A stretch of DNA of 64,000 bases from Anopheles merus. Lineage: Eukaryota > Arthropoda > Insecta > Diptera > Culicidae. The stretch spans positions 14,493,107 to 14,557,106 of the forward strand of contig NC_054083.1 in assembly GCF_017562075.2 (NCBI RefSeq), read 5' to 3'. The notes beneath the pieces are model-generated. The model made no database searches and was not told where the DNA came from. It saw only the letters and a list, made by a program, of their open reading frames with translations. The first letter of the stretch is position 1; the number at the start of each line of letters is the position of its first letter. This document shows, one piece after another, positions 56,148-64,000 of this stretch. Made by a program: the position numbers and the translations under genes.

Positions 56148-57453
56148 TGTTTGTTGCCACCATCCATAACGCAGCGGTAAGGCATTTGAATATTAGCTGT
56201 CCCACACATCCCCCCCCCCCACACACAACACACAGAAATCGATATAGTGTAGCAAAACGTACACCGGGTACACCGTTATATAAAAAAAATCTAAATGGAA
56301 TTGCATCAGTGGCGCTCACCCTCCACCCTCAGATCACCACCATCCCGACAGTCAGTTAGTAGTTAGTTAGTCATCCGTTTACTGGCGGGACCGAGTGAGT
56401 CACAGGTGGTAGAGAGCGAGCGTTGTGTTGTATTGAGTTGCGTTGAAAGCAGATGGTTTCAGTTTTCGGTTTTTAATTCCCTCACGTTTCACCCCGTAGT
56501 AGCCGTACTGTGTATTTTTGTTGCGTATTATTTTATTAGTAATCACGGCGCGCGCAACATTGCAGCGCAAGCGTGGTGTTTGCGCGCCACCCTCGATGAT
56601 GGTACCGGGTTTGGTAGTGAACCGAAGCAATGGCGCAATCTAATAATTGTAGTTTTCCCTGTCTTCCCGGTTCCGGTGAAAAATAAGGCAAATGTTGCAT
56701 ATTAGTAATATATTAACTCCTTTCTTTGTTTATGCACACCTATGCGCCGCGGCAATTGTACGTGTTGCTACGGCTATTGCTGCTCTACACGAAATCGTTA
56801 ATACCGTACGCGCAAGTCATCATCTAACTATCTATGAGCATAATGTCGTCGTTGCGTAACAATGGAAAACTAATGAATAACGTGTGCCTTTTTATTAAAA
56901 AAAGAAGAAGAAGAAAGGGAGCGCGAGAAAAAAAAGAAGAGAGCAAGCAGAAGAAACTAAGCAAAAGCAATGATTCGAAAACAAGAGAAAACAAAACAAA
57001 ATCGGCAACTAACGAAATCCTTTTTCTTTCTTTCTTTTGCTGTCTTAAGTTAAGCTGTTATCATCTCGTTATTTTATGTTATTTGAAAGGCAATTGTTCT
57101 CGTTGTTTCTCCCTCATACAGATCCTTCCCTAACAGAGCTATTTTTAGTTGGCCCTAACTTTTTTTCCTTTTGTCTGTAAAAAAAAAAACAATTCATGAG
57201 AATCAAATATAACTTACTACGAGTACAATCGACAAACAAACAAAAATACTGCTGTTTTTTTTTTTGCAAGGATGTAAACCATTTTCGTTTTATGTATTTA
57301 AACAAAAAGAAACAGAAAGAGCGAGAGCGAGAGAGAGAGAGAGCGTGTGCGAACAGGAGGGCGGTAGAAGGTAGAAAGGTAGCAAGCATTTCTTCCCGAT
57401 GAAACACAGCCGGCAGTTTTAGGTGTAAGCGATGAAACCCCCAAATCGAAAGA

Positions 57454-57463
57454 AATAAATAAA
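57454..57463 (+). terminator. Overlapping polyadenylation signals of amphiphysin
   Basis: Two overlapping AATAAA motifs (AATAAATAAA) are followed by GT-rich sequence (TTTTGTTTGTGAAC, GGGCTGTGTT), the usual arrangement of a cleavage site. They are the first canonical signals after the stop. Confidence 0.65.
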
Positions 57464-57475
57464 TCATTTTGTTTG

Positions 57476-58092
57476 TGAACATTGGCGCCTGGGCTGTGTT
57501 ATTTTGCTATCCTGCATGGGCAGCAATTTTGTCTTGAGATTGATTTGGACCTTGCGCAAAAGTAAACGTGAAATTTCGTTTTCGTTTCGTTTTTTTTAAG
57601 AAAGGATATTCCATTTTCTAACTATTTAGACTATAAAACATATTGAAATAATAAAATAAAGGCATTGCCTCGCTTTGTTCACGGAGAAAAAATAATGGTT
57701 AGCGGGGAATGAAAAGAATTGCATTAAATTCATTATTTAAATATGTTTATGGTATAAATAATAGAGGAATTTAATATCGTATCTTTTGGTTTACGAGAAA
57801 CCATATTCTGATTAATATTTAATGAAATATAGCAAGAAAAAACACCAAATTTCACGTTTAATTTTACTTGGGCTTTAAGAAACAAAGGATAAGAAACCCA
57901 TATGCTCCTGTATGCGATAAAAACGAATCATGATCATACAATAATTGTTGACAGCAAGTTCATCTGATCGTCATCCTTTCCAATGCTCATTCGATGCACT
58001 GTTGTAAAATGCACCTAGGACGAGCATTCACATTTTGAGTGCGCTTTCGCTCAGCTGTAGCTCATTTGGCTCACCTCAAATGTCAAACGAGT
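57476..58092. other. AT-rich intergenic DNA, no gene seen
   Basis: This short gap lies between the amphiphysin polyadenylation site and the MITE at 58101. No exon or RNA gene was found. Confidence 0.55.
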
Positions 58093-58100
58093 GGCAACCA

Positions 58101-58711
58101 CCAAGGTGGATTTAAAAATATCAGGTGGTGGACTCTAGTGCATTTTGACAATTCGTCACTTGACGTAAGGTCCCCAGAATTCAAACTTTGTTTCCATTTA
58201 TTAAATTTGTTAATATAATTTATCTACCCCTTTTTTTCGATTAAATATTCTTAAAAAATATATTTTGAACTTGGCGAGTTCTTATTTAACATTAAAAAAT
58301 AGATTTAAGTGTGTTATTTTGTGTTATTCCGTGAATTTATTCTATAATTCATTGTGTTTTCGACATTTTTGATGCTAAAAACTAAGAAATCATTTTTTTT
58401 TCAATTTTCACTTTAATTTCTCATTATCTACGAGCCGCATGGATAATGTACGTGAGAATAGAACTCTTACTCACATGATTTTAAATTTCGTGCATACACA
58501 AATCATCAAATCTTTAGTTGATATATCTCATTTATTCGATAAAATCAATAGACACACAAAAATGCAAATAATAGCAAAGAAATCTGTTCTATTTGCTAAG
58601 CTTTGTGTGCGGAAACCAATGGTTCACGGTTTTAAAATGACGTAAAGTCCCTCAACTATGGCGACCCCCCAAAGGCCCTTATCCACCACCTGATGTGTTT
58701 AATCCACCTTG
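58101..58711. mobile_element. MITE with 8-bp duplication, P- or hAT-like
   Basis: The 611-bp element begins CCAAGGTGGATTTAAA and continues ATATCAGGTGGTGGA. The complement of its right end reads CAAGGTGGATTAAACACATC then AGGTGGTGGA, so the inverted repeats extend over about 30 bp. Flanks GGCAACCA (58093-58100) and GGCAACTA (58712-58719) form an 8-bp duplication with one mismatch. Both hAT and P elements make 8-bp duplications, and the ends do not decide. The interior is AT-rich, without transposase. Confidence 0.78.
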
Positions 58712-58802
58712 GGCAACTACGGCACTGCAACTGTCAGCTCGGGCGCTGTTTTGCTGAAAGTGCAGTGTATGTTTTGCGATTTTCTCTTGGATGGTAACGT
58801 TG

Positions 58803-58805
58803 AAA

Positions 58806-58848
<43 letters not shown>

Positions 58849-58849
58849 A
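58803..58849. repeat. (AAAT)n microsatellite upstream of the MADF-BESS gene
   Basis: About eleven AAAT units end 104 bases before the start codon of the MADF-BESS gene, so they lie in its promoter or 5' UTR. Confidence 0.92.
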
Positions 58850-58952
58850 ATCGTCGCAACAAACCGTTTGCGTTTACCGTGCTGGTATACTGCTTAACAG
58901 GGCACTCATTTTTAAAAAGTATTTGTCGTTTTACTTCGTTCCGGTCAGCAAC

Positions 58953-60034
58953 ATGAATATAAAAAGGGAAAGAATGAAGGTAAGAATTTTATGATGGCAG
59001 ACCGATAACCGAAACACGATAATTTTACTTACACACTGTACGCCTTTGTTTGTACTTTTAGACCGTAGATCTAGGGACGGAACGTACCAGGTCACTGATA
59101 CAGTTCATACAGGCGATACCTTACCTGTGGAATAGCAGCGACCCGCTGTATAAAAATAAAAAATCTCAAGCCGAAGCATGGGAGTCTATTTCCGAGGAGA
59201 TGGGCGTACCAGTGACGGACCTGAGACATAAATGGGCTTCCCTGCAATCCTCGTTCCGGCACTTCTTCATTCTGTATCAAAAGGATCGAGCATCACACAA
59301 TTGCGGTAAGTTCTCTGAGTGCGAATGTGGCCTATTTAACTGAGCTTAATTGGAATACTTCAACCCTGTCAGAGGGCGGTCAGTTGCCGCGTAGAAGATG
59401 GTACCTTTACGATGATATGCTGTTCCTATTGGCTAGTGGCAAGGACAAAGCTTTGGAGGGAAAGGTACATAAACCTAGAATCGTTGTATTTTGGACAAAT
59501 CCTACACAGTCAAATCTAATTAACGCCTCCAAACAGGTAATCAAACAGAACAACGTTTCCACCGAGGACATTGATCAATCGATGGACCCAGATTCCCATC
59601 TCGCTGATACTAAAGCAGAAATTGGCAACTCGCTCGAAATGTCAGAGCAAAATACTATCGAGCGGACCGTGCCCTCGCCGTGGGCAGCAGTTTCGCGTAC
59701 ACCGATCCGGAAACAGATTAAATCACGGCACGTAAGCTCGATAGTCGTTCGGCAGGACCTGTACGCGGAAAGGAAGGTGATGTGCCAAACTAAACCTACC
59801 TATCAGCGGCGTAAATCGAAGGAGCCTGATGATGCTTCCCCCGGCACCACCACAAAGAAAGATGACCGAGTGAACAATAGCTACTGCGATGCTCTCCGTT
59901 ACGGGCAGAATGTGGGCAGAGTATTGGCACAGTTGTCACCGCAACGAAGGCATGCGGTTATGATCAAAATAGACGAAATACTGCTCGATACGGCGAAGGA
60001 AAGATATCACCAACATTATGGAGCTGATCCTTAG
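58953..60034 (+). CDS. MADF-BESS domain protein, three exons
   Basis: Exons are 58953-58979, 59062-59305 and 59373-60034, with GT-AG introns of 82 and 67 bases; the sum is 933 nt (310 residues). The start is the ATG in GCAACATGA. Residues about 15-110 form a MADF domain: LIQFIQAIPYLWNSSDPLYK, AEAWESISEEMGVPVTDLRH, KWASLQSSFRHFF and RRWYLYDDMLFLL. The C-terminal 45 residues fit a BESS motif (LAQLSPQRRHAVMIKIDEIL). The middle is polar with basic patches (QRRKSKEP). Insect MADF-BESS proteins such as Adf-1 and Dip3 bind DNA through MADF and partner proteins through BESS. Its own targets are unknown. The gene lies 3.0 kb after amphiphysin on the same strand, and the MITE at 58.1 kb sits just upstream. 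No AATAAA was seen right after the stop. Confidence 0.9.
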
Positions 60035-63000
60035 CTATTACACACCTAGCCAGTATAAAGACAAGTTTTAGATAGGTTCTAAGTGAAGTATTTTATTGTG
60101 TAGAAGCGGGAGGCCAGCGAATGTGATTTAATAATGTAATTGAGTACGAATAATCTATGGACATGAATCTGTTCACGTTCAAATCAAATTATAAATCTTT
60201 CATTGCCTTCTCTAAAGCTGAAAGACAAGATCGTTTGAGTTGAACTTACATATCTTTTAGTCCTTAGTTAGTCCTTAATTCTAATTAATTTTAGTCCTTT
60301 TTTATATTTCTCAAAACTGACTGACAAGTGATCCTTTGTTTTCGGATATTCTATACGCAGTGAAATTTTGTTTTAATTTGATGACTCAAAAATTATTCAA
60401 CTTGCTTTACCAGGGGATCCATTTATAAATGATCAGTTTTATTTAATTTTTTCTTTCGGTTCAGCTTTGACGCGAACAATCAACAGCGCTGTTGTTGATT
60501 AACGCATATTCTTCTATGATCGTTTACTAAATGCACATGTACCTCCGTGGCAAAGGGTCCCAATCACTGTGCAGCAGACCTGGTTGCACCGCTTGTATCC
60601 TGTTGAAGTTTCCATTTTCACAGTTGAACGTATGTTATTTATCCTTCCGTTCTAAAGCGTTTTCTATCCTCTTTCATAATCATCGGCAGTGATAGCCTCC
60701 TGAACAGACGGTTACATTGCTCCAGAATTATAGCAGCGCGGAAAATTTGGCTCGATTCCTGTTTAGTGTATATTTAAATTTTGCTATAATCGTCATCCAT
60801 AATCATCGAACAGGATGTACAAGATGCGTTGCGCGTGCGATGTGTAGTTCCAGGGTTCTGGAACTAAAGCAGTATGTTCGTCTCTTCGATTCCTGAAATT
60901 ACAAAGGAAACATATTGATTTAATTATATTTTATTATATGTAGTAGAACTAGTTTCATCTTAAGCAAATTTAAACGAAAATATCAACGAATGGTCACATT
61001 TTAAATCTTCAGTCGATCGTCAAACGTGATCGAGGAAAAATAATTCGAACCCAAGAATGAAACACCAAGACCCCGCAAGCACGCAACGTGGAAAGAAGGG
61101 AAATGGGGGGGAGTTTCCACCGCAAAAGCAAACACACATTTGGCAACGAAAGGGAGCGACGGCCTATTTGCCCCGATGCGAGGATCTCCACGGATCACGC
61201 CAGGAAGGCGGAAGAAGGAGTAGACTGTCCACAGGGGTCTGCGGTCTGGGCAGGGTGTAGCGCACACTGGGGTGAATCTGAGACGCGCTCCAATTCGTTC
61301 TCAGTTCACTGTCACTAGCTACGGTCCAGCCACTCTCTCTTGCTCTCATTGAAAATATCCAGAGACTATCGTCGAGTACAGCGACTGGGACTGGCTGCGG
61401 CTCGGTATGCGCGTTTTACATCATTGATTTATTTTATCGGGCGAGGCAGATTTTCATCTCATTCATGTTCTCCCGTGCCTGGCAGGCCCAGCGCGTGCTC
61501 TCTTTCTCATGCTTGCTTGCTTGCTTGCTTGATGTGGGCTCCCTTCTTGCACACAGTACCATTTTTATGGGTTTTCTACACCGTGCCGACCAATCACACT
61601 TATTGTCCTCAATCCTTTCGCAATTACCCTTGGTGGAAGAACATTGGAATGGGCCTTTCGATTCAAACTCTTGTTCGAAACGATGCAGCAAAACCTTTGA
61701 ATTCTCGCTCGGACCATTTCCCCCAACAGCAATCAATGTTCCGGTGTTGTCATCTTATCTCACTCTACGCACACACCTCACAACATCCATTCTCACGGTA
61801 CTGTGAATCTCATGCTCACTCTGCGCCGTGACTCATTCGGACACAATGCTCGCTGCATCTCGGTCGGCCAGCTAGAAAACGAAAACAAGCACAAAATGTG
61901 GCTTCAAAATGAATTCGCTCAAAAACCAAAGGTGGTCACGGCGGTCTCGGCCATTTGCTTGCGGCAACGCGTCTTCGGGTCGATTTTCAGTGTCTCATGA
62001 AAAAAAAACCCTTATTTTCTCACGCTCATCTCATCTCACTTCCAAAACCAAGATCCGAGGAAATGACAAGCTGATCCCATCGACCTCTACTACTACTACA
62101 ACTGACTGCATCATCCTCTCCATGACTTTTGCACATCAAAGAACGGACACACATACACACTCACGCATACAGGCACATGCACACACACGCACACATCGAC
62201 CCGCTCCCACTCGGAACCACTCGCAATGGATTGAGAAAAGACTGCATTTTCTTACATTTTGCTTCCGCTGATAGCTTGACTGCACTTGTTTCGAGCTTTT
62301 AATTTGACACCATCATCATCATCCGAGCCAGCGCAGCCTGTAAGACGATTCCTGCTCGCTGGCTACTCCCTTTGCTGCACCCTCCACGGCGACGTTCACG
62401 TTCACTTTTGCACAATTTTCATCTCACTTGCGTCGCGCAACTGAGAATCATCCTCGCCCCACGACACCGAAACTGGAGTCGGTCGAGCACAGTGCGGATT
62501 TTGCCACCCCGCCCTTGTATGTATTTTCGCGTAGTTTTTCTTCGCACCACCGACAGGGCGCCGTTGCACTTTTTCTTTTCCCCCTGCGAGCAGGCGCAAC
62601 CACACTGCCCCACACTGTCCCACACTCCCTGATGGTGCGGAGACGGGACGAGCAGCAGTCGCTGGATGTACCGTGGTTCGACCGTGGCCGTGCGTGCGTG
62701 ACTGCCTGCCGGACACACAGACGGGTACAGACGGGTGGCGAAAGCTGGTACCAGGAGCACGCATTCACGTACACCACGGCAAGAGGCGCTGCTATCGACA
62801 CACACGGGAATACGCGCACGGTTCCTCAATCGGCCATTAAGATGACGCGGTCGTCGTCTCTCTAGCTGGGCCTCGGCGGATCGGCGGATATGTTTTCTGC
62901 ACAGCTTCGGGGCGTGAAGGCTCCGCAAACAACACGCACACGCGAACGCAACTGCTTCCCGGACTGCACGACCGGATGCACTTTTCCGGCTCGATTTCGT

Positions 63001-63425
63001 TTGCGAAGGCAGGCCAAAATCGCCACCGTTTTCTTTTACCGTGAAAAGAAAAGACTTTTTCTTGGCTGCTTTTTCTGCGCTCTTCCACTAGTGATGTGCG
63101 CTGTGAGCAGAACTGTACAGCTCCATCCAGCTCCGATATGGAACAAGATTGAGATGGGCGCTATCCGCTCCGGCGCTGGGTTGATATTCCCAGCAAGCCT
63201 GTGCAGCCGTTCTGCTGCGTATGCAGTCCAGGCGATGTTTTATTTGAAAGAGCGGTTTCGGTGTCATTTCAATCGTTCCTCAAAAAGTGGTGTTTTTACG
63301 GTGTTATAACGGCGTCTGACCGCCGAATGAAATCATCAAAGACTCCGTTCAGCTGATGGTAAAAGACTGGTGCATTTTTAAAATACCAAAAAAGCTTATG
63401 GCACCCCAAGCGCCACAGATTAAAC
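60035..63425. other. Intergenic DNA; GC-rich block 61.0-63.3 kb without a supported gene
   Basis: 60035-60990 is AT-rich. From about 61000 to 63300 it is GC-rich with CA runs, a GCTT repeat (61509-61530) and open frames on both strands. None of the frames shows a domain, consistent splice sites or a convincing start. It resembles the GC-rich promoter and UTR region seen upstream of the ANP32 gene, so it could be the 5' end of a gene that continues to the right. This is inference only. Confidence 0.4.
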
Positions 63426-63428
63426 TTA

Positions 63429-63591
63429 GGCCGAAAATACACGGACCGGAATTTCGCGGTCGCGGAATTCCGCCTGCTTTCAAACCCATATACAAAGTGT
63501 CAACGGCAACTTTCCCGAACTGTCATATCCATACATTTTTCAGCAAGTGGAATTCCGCGGCCGCGAAATTCCGGTTCGTGTATTTTCGACC
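63429..63591. mobile_element. PIF/Harbinger-type (Tourist-like) MITE with TTA duplication
   Basis: The 163-bp element has 43-bp terminal inverted repeats with only three mismatches: left GGCCGAAAATACACGGACCG and on to GGAATTCC at 63471; right, complemented, GGTCGAAAATACACGAACCG. TTA flanks both sides (63426-63428 and 63592-63594), the 3-bp duplication of PIF/Harbinger elements. Removing the element and one TTA gives CAGATTAAACTTAAACGACT, which matches the uninterrupted ends of the fold-back element (CAGATTAAGCTTAAACGACT). It has no coding capacity. Confidence 0.93.
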
Positions 63592-64000
63592 TTAAACGAC
63601 TGGAAAAATATTCGTTTCTATTCCGCCGCCCGCCAAACATTGCGAGGGTTGCGGGTGGTATCATCTGCTCGAAATGTTTTTAAAAACAATCTTTTCTATT
63701 ATTCAAAAATTATTTTTTTGCAGTGTTATTCGTTGAACAGATCACTTTTTCTATTTTTGTGGATTTTTGCAAAATAAAATGTCAAAATTCAGGTCTTAAG
63801 TATGCTATAATTTGCAATGTTATACCTGCTCACGGGGTGCTATAATTATAACTGCTAAAACTAGCGGCGAAAAAATTCCCTAGGATCGCAAGCTCTTTAA
63901 TGCGACGGCTCTGGGGTTGTGAACTTGTATGGCGTGCGAGCCCTTGCGTGTCCTCGCAAATCGCTGTCAATTGCATGGCGCATTCATTTTCATCCATTAT
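63592..64000. other. Window end, no gene seen
   Basis: An AT-rich part to about 63860 is followed by a GC-richer end. The first 15 bases after the MITE (CTTAAACGACTGGAAAA) belong to the fold-back-related sequence. No gene is visible. Confidence 0.5.

Larger units (their letters stand above)
55909..57475 (+). other. Amphiphysin 3' UTR
   Basis: From the TAA at 55906-55908 there is no canonical AATAAA until the pair at 57454-57463, so the UTR is probably about 1.55 kb. It contains a (CA)n run (56108-56143), a C8 run near 56211 and an A-rich GAAAGAAAA region (56900-57000). Confidence 0.6.

Noticed and set aside
63089..63130. Another hAT-like terminus (CACTAGTGATGTGCGC)
   Set aside because: No opposite terminus and no 8-bp duplication could be found, so it is not listed as an element.
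61001..63309. Many overlapping open frames on both strands near the right end
   Set aside because: They overlap in all frames in GC-rich DNA, have no recognisable domain and no consistent splice sites. Probably UTR or promoter sequence of a gene outside the window.

Overview
The window looks like nuclear DNA of an Anopheles mosquito, probably close to the gambiae complex. I infer this from spliced genes with insect-type BAR and ANP32 proteins, two tRNA-derived SINEs of SINE200 type, many short inverted-repeat transposons, and abundant CA/GT, GA and TA microsatellites. No database could be searched, so the species call is inference. All three genes I can build are on the + strand.

Layout. 1-57 may be the last codons of a gene that starts outside the window. 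551-1521 holds two SINEs, one split by a hAT-type element. About 3.3-15 kb is the gene for an ANP32/Mapmodulin protein: a leucine-rich-repeat head and an acidic tail, coding exons 6511-12431, with a GT-rich promoter and 5' UTR region before it. A second, in-frame terminal exon (10690-11348) would swap the acidic tail for a longer one with a hydrophobic segment. 16.4-18.6 kb is a 2.2-kb fold-back repeat split by a 1.1-kb hAT-like element.

20527-55908 is Amphiphysin: ten coding exons, an N-BAR domain, a long low-complexity linker and a C-terminal SH3 domain. Exon 1 is separated from exon 2 by a 29.8-kb intron. That intron holds repeats, microsatellites, a mariner-like MITE, a truncated retroposon and a minus-strand stretch that looks like a decayed gene, but no intact gene that I could support. 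58953-60034 is a compact three-exon MADF-BESS protein gene, a likely DNA-binding regulator. From 60 kb to the end there is no convincing gene. A 163-bp Harbinger-type MITE lies at 63.4 kb.

The genes do not form a pathway: ANP32 is a nuclear chaperone or regulator, amphiphysin shapes membranes, and the MADF-BESS protein probably binds DNA. The clearest signals are in the mobile DNA. Several insertions keep perfect target-site duplications, and two have a related unoccupied sequence in the same window. Two splicing points also stand out: the alternative ANP32 end, and an amphiphysin acceptor whose pyrimidine tract is the end of a microsatellite.
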